Source of the DNA: Thraustochytrium sp. TN22
Taxonomy: Eukaryota > Sar > Bigyra > Thraustochytrida > Thraustochytriidae
Length of the DNA: 64,000 nucleotides
Direction: 5' to 3'
Assembly (NCBI GenBank): GCA_013306675.1
Contig: JABLUY010000098.1
Span: 57,729 to 121,728, forward strand
The notes under the pieces are model-generated. The model had not been told where the DNA came from. It made no database searches and was given only the letters and a program-made list of their open reading frames with translations. The position numbers and the translations under genes were made by a program. This document shows, one piece after another, positions 55,830 to 64,000 of this stretch. Within the stretch, counting starts at the first letter, position 1, and every line of letters starts with the position of its first letter.

Positions 55830-57967
55830 TCAGGTTCTCTCGTCGACCAAGAAGGGCGCGAGCATGCGGAGGCTGGCGCGAAGCGAGAGGTTGCGCGCGC
55901 CGAGGGTTGCCGCCTGCGACGAGCGCATCGCGATGAGGTCCTCCTTGGAGAATCGAGTCGCCGCAGGCGGCGAACGCCCCTCCGCAGAAGTGTCCACGTT
56001 GTCCAAGGGCAGCCCGTGCTGGCGCGAGAGCTGCACACAGCTGCGGAGGACGCTATTCTCCTGCGCCAGCGCCTTGACGCTATCAAAGAGAGGCGCGTAT
56101 GTCTGGTTAAGGGCCAGCTCATGCAAGACCGCGCTCCCCACCGGCTCGATGGAGCCACCGTGCCTGCATGATTGACGCGCGCGACATTCGTCAGCTGTGA
56201 TTCGGTCTCGCCACCCGGGCCGAGCAACGTACCTCAGATCCGTGAGCGTGATGTTGCGCAGCAGCGCACGCGAGAAGGCCGGGAGGCTGGCCAACTCATG
56301 TTCGAGGCTTTGACGACAGCGCATCCATCAGCCCACACGTGCATATGAAAATGACATCCGCGAGAACAACTCACCTCAGAGTGGTCAGCGGGCACCTTCC
56401 GCTCTCCAGGGCTCTCGCCAGGGCCTCGGCACCGCCCGATTCGATCTCATTGTGGCAGAGGCTGTAGCGAATTTGGGGTGTCAGCTCAGCTCCAGAGCCC
56501 GCCATGGTCTTGCTTTGCACGGTGTCTATCCGCTCAACTCACAATAAAGTCTTCAGCGAGCACTTGCCCGCCACCAGCGCATGCGCCAGCGATTTGGCGC
56601 CATCGTCACCAACTTTGTTGAACGTGAGACTGATGGCCCCGGATCGTCAGCTCCTTGTTTTCCGCGCAAACGAGCGAGGGTAGAAACTCACAGGAGCGCC
56701 TCCAAAGAAGACTTGCCGCTCTCCAGAGCGCCGGCCAGCGAGTCTACACCCGCAGAGCCAACCTCGTTTGAGGTGAGTCTGTTTATTAAAAAAAACGATT
56801 GCCATGCCGTCAGCTCCCAGCGAACCAAGCGGTGCGCGCAAGAAGAGAAGCGACACTACTCACGTCAGCGTCCGGAGCTTGCTCTCGCCGCTCTCCAGGG
56901 CCATCCCCAGGGCTCCAGCACCTTTGTCGCCGATCTGGTTGGTCGCAAGGCTTTGTTTCGAAATGTGAGTGTAGGTGTGTGGGTGTGGGTGTCTCGTCAG
57001 CTCGTGCGCCACGGTGCTCCGAAGGAAACGCGCGGAACCTACTGCAGCGTCGTGAGATGGCACGCGCCGCTCGCCAAGGCCTCAGCCAGGGCCAGGGCAC
57101 CGCCATCGTCCACCTGGTTGACCGACAGCCTGCCTCGTTGTTGTCATGTTAGTGCGCGTGCGAACGAATTTTGCCAGCCAGCCAGGAACGGTGCAAATCA
57201 ACGTACTCTAGGGCCTCGAGTGAGGAACCGCCGCTCGCGAGGGCGTCCGCCAACGCAACGACGCCCACCGACCCGACGGCGCAGCGGGTCATGTCGAGAC
57301 TCTTGAGAGCGCACACGCCGCTCTCGAGCGCCCCCGCCAGCGAAGTTGCGCCTTCAGGACCGAGTTCGTTGGAGTCGAGCACCAGCGAGGTCAGCTTGCA
57401 GTGGCTGCTCTCGAGGGCTCGCGCCAGCTCCTCCGCGCCGTCCTTGCGAATGTCGTTCGCCGAAAGGACGAGCTTCGTCAGCGCGCACTGCCCGCTGCCA
57501 AGGGCGCGTCCCAGCGAGGCAGCGCCCTCGCAGCCGATCTCGCCAAACATCAGATCTAGGGATGTGAGCGAGCACTGACCGCTCTCCAGTGCCTGCGCCA
57601 GCGCCTCGGCGCCTTCAGGCCCGATTGCGGAACCCTCAAGGTTCAAAGCCGTAAGCATGCAGTGGCCACTCGCCAGGGCTCGGGCAAGCGAGACGGCGCC
57701 CTCCGGACCGATGTCATTCGACTCGAGGTTGAGCTCGGTGAGCATGCAACGCCCACTCTCGAGGACCCGCGCCAGTGCTTCGGCTCCTTGGGACGTGATT
57801 CTGTTGCCACGGAGATTAAGCGCCTTCAGCTCGCACCGGTCGCTTTGGAGCTCCTCGGCCAGGAGCTCGACACCTGCGTCGCCTAGGGCTTTGACGTGGA
57901 GCTCCGTGGCGCCCTCTCGGATCACCCGGACTGCGTCCTCTACGACACCGCGCACACGATCATCCAT
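55830..57967 (-). CDS. Leucine-rich-repeat (RNI/NLRC3-like) protein, eight exons
   Basis: The model begins at the ATG at 57967 (MDDRVRGVVEDAVRVIREGA). Exons are 57207-57967, 57043-57129, 56864-56950, 56692-56778, 56543-56629, 56375-56461, 56233-56307 and 55830-56163. All seven introns (62-92 bases) are GT-AG and interrupt codons after the second base. Five exons are exactly 87 nt and encode one 29-residue repeat each, for example LTSNEVGSAGVDSLAGALES. Exon 1 carries about eight more repeats of the same type (LNLRGNRITSQGAEALARVL). The joined product is 534 residues, ending in a non-repeat helical tail (FSKEDLIAMRSS, then LRMLAPFLVDERT). Ribonuclease-inhibitor-like repeats form a curved ligand-binding surface. 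No NACHT or signalling domain is present in this chain. A sensor role is inferred, since the family is shared with NLRC3-like receptors and RanGAP. Confidence 0.85.
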
Positions 57968-58566
57968 GGTAACACCTCGGGCTGGCTGGCGCGGGCCGCG
58001 CCGCTCCCACGCGAGCTGCGCCGGGTCGCCACGCGGAAGCGCAGGCTGCGCCGGAGCTGCACTGCGTCTGCGAGCGCGGTTTGGTCGCGTGGCGTGCACT
58101 GTCGTGCAGCGCTTGTCGTTGCAGGGGGGCGGGGGTACCACGGGCGGTACCCAACTCCGGTACCATAAGTACTATTCCTATTCCCTTGCATGCATTGTCT
58201 GACGGTTGTCTGCCACGGTCGCGATCGGTGTGAAGATCCCAACGCGTGCCACCAAGCTGAGAGAGGCGAAATAGAGTTCTGCGTTGTGGTGGTCCTCGTC
58301 CTTGTGCCAATTACTGTCGCCGCAGCCGCCGCCGCCGCCGCCGCCGCCACCGAGGCAGCGGCGCACGGCCAAGCGCGCGCGGCCAGCTCTGGCTTGACAG
58401 AGGTGAGTCGCGCAAGGCAAAGCCTGACCATCAGGCGCGGCAAGTGCGTGTCAGACTTGAGACTCGGAAGTCTTGCCTAGCCTGAGTTGCTCTCGATCCT
58501 GGTCCTCTTCACCATCGAAGGCCGCCACAAGCTTCGCTAAGTCTGAAATCGATTTGCGATTGGAAA
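57968..58566. other. Spacer between the LRR and TIR-NACHT-WD40 genes
   Basis: 599 bases holding three GGTACC words (58135-58163) upstream of the LRR start and a GCC run (58322-58348). A short frame on the plus strand here (58190-58480) is alanine- and valine-rich and not convincing. Confidence 0.5.
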
Positions 58567-61500
58567 CTATTCGCCTGCGCCCTTAATCTTGAGGATGTGT
58601 ACGACGCCGGAATGATCACCGACGACGATCGTTGTGCCCCGACGGACGCAACATGAAACTGTAGAATCCGTCATAAATCCCGCACGATCATCGCCGGACA
58701 TGATCTCGCGTGTCATCTTCGCCACATGAACTGGAATTGCGCGACGCGGACGGCCCATACTCGACCGCGCCTCCGCAACTTGCGCATCCACCTGCATGAA
58801 GTTCTCCAGGTCCCAGCCCACGACCTCGCCTCTCGAATCCCAGCTGGTGATGATGCCGTCGCCCACAGTCACGACCTCAACAGGCCGCCAGTGCCCCTCG
58901 AGCACGTGCAGCAGGCTGCCGGTGTGAGCGTCCCACACGCGCACCGTCTTGTCATACGACCCAGACACGATCCGGTCGCCGTCCAAAGCCACGCTCTTGA
59001 CGGCAGATGTGTGCCCCTCGAGCACGTGCAGCAGTTCGCCGGTGTGAGCGTCCCACACGCGCACCGTCTTGTCTGAAGACCCAGACACGATCCGGTCGCC
59101 GTCCAAAGCCACGCTGTTGACGTAATCAGTGTGCCCCTCGAGCACGTGCAGCATTTGGCCGGTGTGAGCGTCCCACACGCGCACCGTGTTGTCTGAAGAC
59201 CCAGACACGATCCGGTCGCCGTCCAAAGCCACGCTGTTGACGAATTCAGTGTGCCCCTCGAGCACGTGCAGCATTCGGCCGGTGTGAGCGTCCCACACGC
59301 GCACCGTGTGGTTAGTGCGCGTGTGGTTGGAAGAAAACAGACCGCCAATTGACACATGCACAATTCCGCCAGACCCAGACACGATTCGGTTGTCGTCCAG
59401 AGCCAGGCATTGAACACTTGAATTGTGCGCCTCGAGAACGCACTGCTGGTCGCCGGTGTGAGCGTCCCACACGCGCGCGGTCTTATCTTTGGACCCAGAA
59501 ACGATCCTGTCGCCGCCCAGAGCCAGGCCACTGGCCGGAGACGCGTGCCCCGCGAGAACGTGCTTCTCTCTCCTAACACGGGCGTCCCACACGCGCACCG
59601 TGCGGTCGTCAGATCCAGAAACGATCCGGCTGCCGTCGAACGCCACACTGCGAACGATGAACGTGTGCCCCTCGAAAGCGTGGAGCTGGACACCGGTTCG
59701 AGCGTCCCATATACGCATTGTCTTGTCCTGGGACCCCGACACGATTCGGTCGCCGTTCAAGGCCACACTGAAGACCACGTCGGTGTGTCCCTTGAGCAGG
59801 TACAGCTCTTCGCCGGTGGGAGCGTCCCAGACGCGCACTGTCTTGTCAAAAGACCCAGACACGACCCGGTCGCCGTCCAGAGCGACGCTTGTGACGGCGC
59901 CAGCGTGCCCCTCGAGTACGAGCAGCTGCTCGCCGGTCTGAGCATCCCACACGCGCGCCGTCCTGTCGTCGGAGGCAGAGACAATCCGGTCGCCCTCCAA
60001 AGTCACGTTGTTGACTTTGTCTACGTGGCCCTCGAGCACGTGCAGCTGATGGCCGGTACGGGCGTTCCACACGCGCACCGTGTTATCGTTCGAGCCTGAC
60101 GCGATCCGGTCGCCGTCCAGAGCCACGCCATTGACAGAGTGCGCGTGTCCCTCGAGAACGTGCAGTGGGTCGCCTGTGTGAGCGTCCCACACGCGCACCG
60201 TCCCGTCGACGGACCCAGACACGATCCGGTCGCCGACCAAGTCGACGCTGTTAACTTCTCTTGTGTGACCCCTGAGGACGTGGAGCAGGTCACTGGTGAA
60301 AGCGTCCCACACGAGCACCGTCAGGTCATCAGATCCGGACACGATGCGATCCATGTCCAGGGCAATGCCTCGGACACCGCCTGTGTGGAATCTGAGCATG
60401 TGCAGGAGCGAATCGCGAGGCGAGGCGAGGGAGAGCTTGACGGGGCAGAGCCACAGCTTTTGTGGCGGTCGGAGCGTGCGCCGCAGGGGGTGGTTGGGGT
60501 CATCGATGCGCGCGAGGACCTGGCTGGCGAGCTGATCCGGGTCCGCGGTGACGGCGAGGATCGCCATGCGAAGGAGTCGGGGCGTGTCGCTCCGCGCGTC
60601 GAGCTTGGCCCGGTGAGCGTCGCGGAGGACGCCGCGGACGAAGGCGTGGCGGTCGGCCGGCGCCGACTTGGTTGAGAGGACCTCGTACACCCAGTCGAAG
60701 TCGCCGAGCAGCCCGAGTGCCTTGTCCGTCTGGCCGCTCTCCGCGAGGTGGTATAGCACGTGCTGGAGAGCAAAGGTGCTGCAGTCGTCGAGGAGGACTT
60801 TGGCGATCGTGGCGTGGCCTCGGTCGCGGTCGACCAGGAGCTTTGGACCGGCCCGCGCTCCGTCAGTGAGAAAGTCGGCCATGGACTCGTGGATGAAACG
60901 CACGGTGGCGGCGTTCACGTCGAGGAGGTGCGCTGCGCCGACGGCAAGCAGAGATTCTGCGGCAAGGGGGTCGCGTTCGAGGATCCTGGCCGCGACACGG
61001 ATGGGCAAGGAGTCGCGCGCTGCGCACATGGCGCCGAGGAGGTCGGCGTAGATCTTCACGTTGCCTTGCAGCGGCCCGTCAAGCAGCCTCCCAAAGCACT
61101 TCCCGTACATGTCGTCGAGGCCCGTGGGAAGGATAGCGACCAGCTCGGCGGCTGTCAGGTTGCTCTTGCCGTTCTCCTTGAGCTGCCTGTGCAGCATGCC
61201 GGCGGACAAAAAGAGGCCCTGCGCGCTTTCCTCGAGCTGGGGGAGGGCCTCGTCAAGTTCTGCGTCGCTGGCCATGGAACCTTTTAGCTTGGCGCGAAGC
61301 GACTTGACGACGTCGGACCTGCCGCGTTCGTCGTCAAGCTCGAGGATGAGCGGGTCGTAGTGGGGCAGGCGCTCACGAATCTTGCCCCTGGGCCTGGAGG
61401 TGACGAGGAGGCCTAGCCAGCTGGGTGTGCTGCGGGTCCACTCCTGGCGAATGATGCGGAGAAGTGCGTCGTGCTGCTCGGGATCGGCCTCGTTCAGCGC

Positions 61501-62559
61501 ATCGAGCACCACGAGGATGCGCGTCGCGGGCTTGTCTACCTCTGAGCAAGGCCTGGCGATGATGCGCCTAAACAGCGTGAGCGGGTCCCTGAGGCTAGAT
61601 GTGACCTTGGCAAGCTCCCGTGTGAACTTTTTGTACAGGCCTGGGACGAACCCGGTGAGCTGGTTCGCGATGCTGTGAAGGCAGACGATCACGTTCATCG
61701 CCTGTACATCGTGGTGGCGGAAGAAGTGGACCGCGCCGATAACCCAAGGCGTTGAGGTACGGCCTTGGACAGGCGGCATGGTCTTTGCTGCGAAGCCAAG
61801 AATGCCGGCGTCGGCGCATAACTTGGCAACACCGACGGACTTGCCGACGCCAGCCGGCCCGAGAACGGCCATGATGCGCGAGCGCCAGTCAAACTCGTGG
61901 ACCCAGTCGTTGACCTCGGCGAGGAACCAGAGGCGGGTCCCGGCCTCGTACTGGAGCGCCTTCTTGCGGCCCTCCGCGGCAGCATCGTAGCCAAGTCGGA
62001 ATGGAGGCGGACCCATGGGGCAAATTGGGCGGACGTCCACGAAAGGGCGTGCGAAGACTTTTCCTGAGATGAGGCCCGCGAGCGCACGCATGGAAGTGTC
62101 GAAGGCTGCATCCGTCTCATGGTGATGGTAGACTTGGCGTTGGAAGATCATGAGAACGACATTGTCCCGCGCGCTCTCGCGCGGCACGTCCTCCTCCATC
62201 ACCATGGCAAGCATCTTGTTGGGCTTTTCAAGACCTGCGTACGCGAACTCCCTCTGGCAGCTCTCCGTCGAGTCCCCGCAATTGACGGCCTCATAGTAGC
62301 CTTTGGTCAGGCATACCAGAAAGACGTTGCACGCGTCGATTTTCTTGTTCGTACGGCTGCAGTTCGCCTGCTGCGGGTCACGGTCGAGCACCATGACGAT
62401 GCCGAGCTTTGGATTTTGGGAAAACCAAGTCGCAATCCGTTCCAGGCGTCGCACCACGCTGCGCCCCTGCTCGTCCGGGGCCCGCCTGTACGACATGAAG
62501 ACGTTCACCAGCTCGCGATCGCCGCGGGCGTCCGGCGGCTCGCCGCGCTCGGTGATCAT
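58567..62559 (-). CDS. TIR-NACHT-WD40 STAND receptor-like protein
   Basis: The protein has 1330 residues, starting at MITERGEPPDARGD, the first ATG of the frame. A TIR-like domain spans about 16-140 (VNVFMSYRRAPDE, then VFLVCLTKGYYEA). Glu104 in SCQREFAYAG sits where NAD-cleaving TIR domains have their catalytic glutamate. A NACHT domain follows, with Walker A GPAGVGKS (234-241), Walker B ILVVLDALNEAD (348-359) and the sensor-1-like LLVTSRPRGK (384-393). Helical sequence follows, including FIHESMADFL. From about 720 to 1290 there are 13-14 WD40 repeats of 40 residues (core VALDGDRIVSGSSDKTVRVW), enough for two seven-bladed propellers. STAND proteins oligomerise after ligand binding. With TIR at the front, the likely output is NAD cleavage or signalling; the ligand is unknown. 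Repeat 9 carries an extra insert of about 13 residues. Confidence 0.9.
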   Translation of the reverse strand: MITERGEPPDARGDRELVNVFMSYRRAPDEQGRSVVRRLERIATWFSQNPKLGIVMVLDRDPQQANCSRTNKKIDACNVFLVCLTKGYYEAVNCGDSTESCQREFAYAGLEKPNKMLAMVMEEDVPRESARDNVVLMIFQRQVYHHHETDAAFDTSMRALAGLISGKVFARPFVDVRPICPMGPPPFRLGYDAAAEGRKKALQYEAGTRLWFLAEVNDWVHEFDWRSRIMAVLGPAGVGKSVGVAKLCADAGILGFAAKTMPPVQGRTSTPWVIGAVHFFRHHDVQAMNVIVCLHSIANQLTGFVPGLYKKFTRELAKVTSSLRDPLTLFRRIIARPCSEVDKPATRILVVLDALNEADPEQHDALLRIIRQEWTRSTPSWLGLLVTSRPRGKIRERLPHYDPLILELDDERGRSDVVKSLRAKLKGSMASDAELDEALPQLEESAQGLFLSAGMLHRQLKENGKSNLTAAELVAILPTGLDDMYGKCFGRLLDGPLQGNVKIYADLLGAMCAARDSLPIRVAARILERDPLAAESLLAVGAAHLLDVNAATVRFIHESMADFLTDGARAGPKLLVDRDRGHATIAKVLLDDCSTFALQHVLYHLAESGQTDKALGLLGDFDWVYEVLSTKSAPADRHAFVRGVLRDAHRAKLDARSDTPRLLRMAILAVTADPDQLASQVLARIDDPNHPLRRTLRPPQKLWLCPVKLSLASPRDSLLHMLRFHTGGVRGIALDMDRIVSGSDDLTVLVWDAFTSDLLHVLRGHTREVNSVDLVGDRIVSGSVDGTVRVWDAHTGDPLHVLEGHAHSVNGVALDGDRIASGSNDNTVRVWNARTGHQLHVLEGHVDKVNNVTLEGDRIVSASDDRTARVWDAQTGEQLLVLEGHAGAVTSVALDGDRVVSGSFDKTVRVWDAPTGEELYLLKGHTDVVFSVALNGDRIVSGSQDKTMRIWDARTGVQLHAFEGHTFIVRSVAFDGSRIVSGSDDRTVRVWDARVRREKHVLAGHASPASGLALGGDRIVSGSKDKTARVWDAHTGDQQCVLEAHNSSVQCLALDDNRIVSGSGGIVHVSIGGLFSSNHTRTNHTVRVWDAHTGRMLHVLEGHTEFVNSVALDGDRIVSGSSDNTVRVWDAHTGQMLHVLEGHTDYVNSVALDGDRIVSGSSDKTVRVWDAHTGELLHVLEGHTSAVKSVALDGDRIVSGSYDKTVRVWDAHTGSLLHVLEGHWRPVEVVTVGDGIITSWDSRGEVVGWDLENFMQVDAQVAEARSSMGRPRRAIPVHVAKMTREIMSGDDRAGFMTDSTVSCCVRRGTTIVVGDHSGVVHILKIKGAGE
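58880..60380. repeat. 120-bp tandem repeats encoding WD40 units
   Basis: Units of 120 bp (40 codons) repeat through the 3' half of the NACHT gene. The phrase ggtgtgagcgtcccacacgc recurs at exactly 120-bp spacing at 58921, 59041, 59161 and 59281. The first four plus-strand units (C-terminal repeats) are nearly identical in DNA; later ones diverge. Confidence 0.95.
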
Positions 62560-63202
62560 GACTGCGGCGTCGGCGAAGCTGCGTGCGCTGCCAGTGAGGC
62601 GCTCTGCTCCGCAAGCGGCAGCCAGCAGTGCCAGCGGCGGTGCAGTGGGGACACGCAGGAGCACGTGGAGGCGGCAGGGAAGAGGCCACACGACCTGCGT
62701 CGGGCGACTGACGCCCGCACTCGCGCTCCTCTCAGCGCCGCCGCCGCCGCGGCCGCGCCGCGTGTTGCCGGTGTGCTGCGCGAGTCGCGCGAGTCGAGTT
62801 GAAGTGGGCGCGCGCCCGGGCCGCGGCCGCCGAGAGGTTGCTCCGGGCCACCCGGGTACGTACCACGGTGGCACGGCTACCAAAAAATAGTGGTAGCCAG
62901 CGCGTCGCGAAGAGTGTGCAGAGGCTACGCGTGCGAGGCGGTAAAGGTATACTGGACAATCACAGGCGTAATTGGTACCAGTAAAGTTATTTCAAAGTTC
63001 CGAATTGACAAGTTCCAGCACCGCAGTTGGACCAGCACTGCCCGCACAACCAGCCTGAGCTTTTTTAAAAACTTTTTTAGCGAACCTGAGCTGCTTGTCG
63101 GCACAAGGCGGTGGAGCCAATTCCGTAAAAGGGCCTGAGCTGCAAATTCGCAAGTTGAACCTCGTCGCTGGCGTGAGCGAAGGACGAGAGGAGCGCGACG
63201 GG
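62560..63202. promoter_or_regulatory. Divergent 5' region of the TIR-NACHT and FAAL-like genes
   Basis: 643 bases. The minus-strand frame stays open to 62883 without an ATG. An inverted repeat (62875-62898: ggctacc, 10-base loop, ggtagcc) and a palindromic ggtacgtacc (62855-62864) lie mid-region. The plus-strand side is A/T-richer, with an A/T tract near 63060-63079. No gene was seen. Confidence 0.5.
62875..62898. repeat. Inverted repeat with an A-rich loop in the shared promoter
   Basis: Seven-base arms ggctacc and ggtagcc flank a 10-base A-rich loop. It lies about 320 bases upstream of the TIR-NACHT start and 305 upstream of the FAAL-like start. Confidence 0.6.
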
Positions 63203-64000
63203 ATGAGCATCGGCCAAGAGGTAGTGCGCCTCGGCGAGGAACAACCTGATCGCAGGCTCATCGTGTGGCTCGATGACAAGGGCAAGGAGGCCGCCACACT
63301 CTCACGCGGCGAGCTGGTCACCAAGGCGCTCGGCCTCGCGCACGTGATGGACTTCACCTGGGGAGTGCATCGCGGCGATATGGTGCTGCTGGTTTTCTTC
63401 CCCGGCACGGACTTTATCGTCGTCATGATGGCCTGCCTGCTCGGCGGCTTCGTCGCCGTGCCTGTGTACCCGCCAGACCCGAACAACCCCAAGGCGGGCC
63501 TCCTCAAGATGGCCAAGGCGGTCGAGGCGACCACGCTCAAGCACGTGCTCTCGCATACTAGTTTCTTGCGCGCCCGTCGCCTCATCATCGGCGCAAGCAA
63601 GTTCCCACAGGGCCTCAAGTGGCACGACATGCGCAAGGCCAGGGCCGCGCCCCACATCGTGATGCCGCCGCCGTCGCCGCCCGAGTCCGTCGCCTTCGTG
63701 CAGTTCTCCAGCGGTAGCACAGGCGACCCCAAGGGTGTGTGCGTCACGCACGGGAATCTCAACGCCAACCTTGCCAGCATCAAGGCCGCCATGCATGTCA
63801 GCGAAGAGACCGACGGCGTGACCTGGGTGCCCTTCTACCACGACATGGGCTTGGTGGGCGCCATCCTCACGACCATTAACGCCGGCGCCCTCATGGTCGC
63901 CATGTCGCCCACGTCATATTTGCGCAGCCCGTTCGTGTGGCTGCGAGCCATCTCCGACTACGGCGGCACCATGACGTGCGCGCCGAACTTCGCGTACGAG
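63203..64000 (+). CDS. Fatty-acyl-AMP ligase / AMP-binding enzyme, 5' part
   Basis: 266 residues are visible and the frame is open at the right edge. The start MSIGQEVVRLGEEQPDRRLI is in register with the usual N-terminus of adenylate-forming enzymes, and ATLSRGELVTKALGLAHVM is the usual first conserved block. The hydrophobic MVLLVFFPGTDFIVVMMACL and the turn GGFVAVPVYPPDPNNPK follow. The phosphate-binding A3 loop is FVQFSSGSTGDPKGVCVTHG (165-184). The motif WVPFYHDMGLVGAI (208-221) is typical of fatty-acyl-AMP ligases and related long-chain acyl synthetases rather than acetyl-CoA synthetases. Such enzymes activate fatty acids as adenylates for transfer to CoA or to an acyl carrier protein, often next to polyketide modules. 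Whether carrier or PKS domains follow lies outside the window. It is divergent from the TIR-NACHT gene. Confidence 0.9.
   Translation, partial: MSIGQEVVRLGEEQPDRRLIVWLDDKGKEAATLSRGELVTKALGLAHVMDFTWGVHRGDMVLLVFFPGTDFIVVMMACLLGGFVAVPVYPPDPNNPKAGLLKMAKAVEATTLKHVLSHTSFLRARRLIIGASKFPQGLKWHDMRKARAAPHIVMPPPSPPESVAFVQFSSGSTGDPKGVCVTHGNLNANLASIKAAMHVSEETDGVTWVPFYHDMGLVGAILTTINAGALMVAMSPTSYLRSPFVWLRAISDYGGTMTCAPNFAYE

Noticed and set aside
58190-58480. Small plus-strand ORF with a hydrophobic stretch and poly-Ala
   Set aside because: The poly-Ala is a GCC run and the hydrophobic part is short. There is no supporting context, and it lies in the 5' flank of the LRR gene.
58880-60380. Regular repeats resembling a CRISPR array
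   Set aside because: The spacing is 120 bp, the units are coding, and they translate to WD40 blades.
62560-62883. N-terminal extension of the TIR-NACHT protein
   Set aside because: The frame is open but contains no ATG, and the sequence is Arg/Pro/Ala-rich promoter DNA; the TIR domain starts just after the ATG at 62559.

Overview
The window reads as nuclear DNA of a GC-rich, gene-dense, intron-poor unicellular eukaryote. The evidence is a run of eukaryote-specific genes, each with its own strand and spacing and no operons: a SPAG6/PF16 axonemal armadillo protein, holocytochrome-c synthase, eIF5, an OGFOD1-type prolyl hydroxylase, a P4-ATPase, a class II glycyl-tRNA synthetase and an F-box/SNF2/RING ATPase. 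SPAG6 implies a flagellated stage. The overall style (long intronless frames, GC-rich flanks, mixed protist gene families) would suit a stramenopile such as a labyrinthulomycete (thraustochytrid), but this is inference. A haptophyte or another GC-rich protist is not excluded.

Layout. 1-682 (-): 5' part of a LIM-domain protein. 2745-3875 (+): FSP1/AIFM2-like FAD oxidoreductase. 3977-7027 (-): acidic PH-domain protein. 8040-11957 (+): F-box/SNF2/RING protein. 12392-14296 (+): GT61-like type II membrane protein. 14297-18286: a 4-kb GC-rich non-coding interval. 18287-19225 (+): basic protein of unknown function. 19958-21229 (-): holocytochrome-c synthase with an extra Cys-rich tail. 21847-25941 (-): P4-ATPase. 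26422-27741 (-): C2-like protein. 28481-29992 (+): SPAG6. 30190-30754 (-): two-exon coiled-coil protein. 33444-34769 (+): ABHD1/3-type hydrolase. 35315-36556 (-): RGG/RRM protein. 36911-38323 (+): GlyRS. 38512-39942 (-): eIF5. 40814-41926 (+): zinc MDR dehydrogenase. 43123-44127 (+): secreted protein with four 8-Cys repeats. 44450-46204 (-): cytochrome P450. 46998-49937 (+): membrane-anchored GH31 enzyme with a sulfoquinovosidase-like signature. 50249-53551 (+): CEMIP/TMEM2-like G8 ectoprotein. 53973-55568 (+): OGFOD1-type hydroxylase. 55830-57967 (-): eight-exon LRR protein. 58567-62559 (-): TIR-NACHT-WD40 protein. 63203-64000 (+): 5' part of a fatty-acyl-AMP-ligase-like protein.

The most striking region is 55.8-62.6 kb. 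Two same-strand genes there look like the parts of innate-immune or allorecognition receptors. One is an LRR protein built from 87-nt phase-2 exons, one 29-residue repeat per exon, in a window where almost every other gene is intronless. The other is a TIR-NACHT receptor whose WD40 repeats are nearly identical 120-bp units. A second notable gene is the GH31 enzyme: four residues that recognise the sulfonate of sulfoquinovose in bacterial YihQ appear at the expected spacing, on a protein with about five N-terminal membrane spans.

Many genes form divergent pairs (LIM/FSP1-like, PH/SNF2, C2/SPAG6, RRM/GlyRS, eIF5/MDR, P450/GH31, TIR-NACHT/FAAL), so most intergenic DNA is shared 5' flank. Those flanks are rich in short GC repeats and in a recurring AGCTAGC word. 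Gene calls rest on reading the translations; no database search was possible. Start codons were chosen as the first ATG consistent with the domain start, because upstream frames stay open by GC bias alone.
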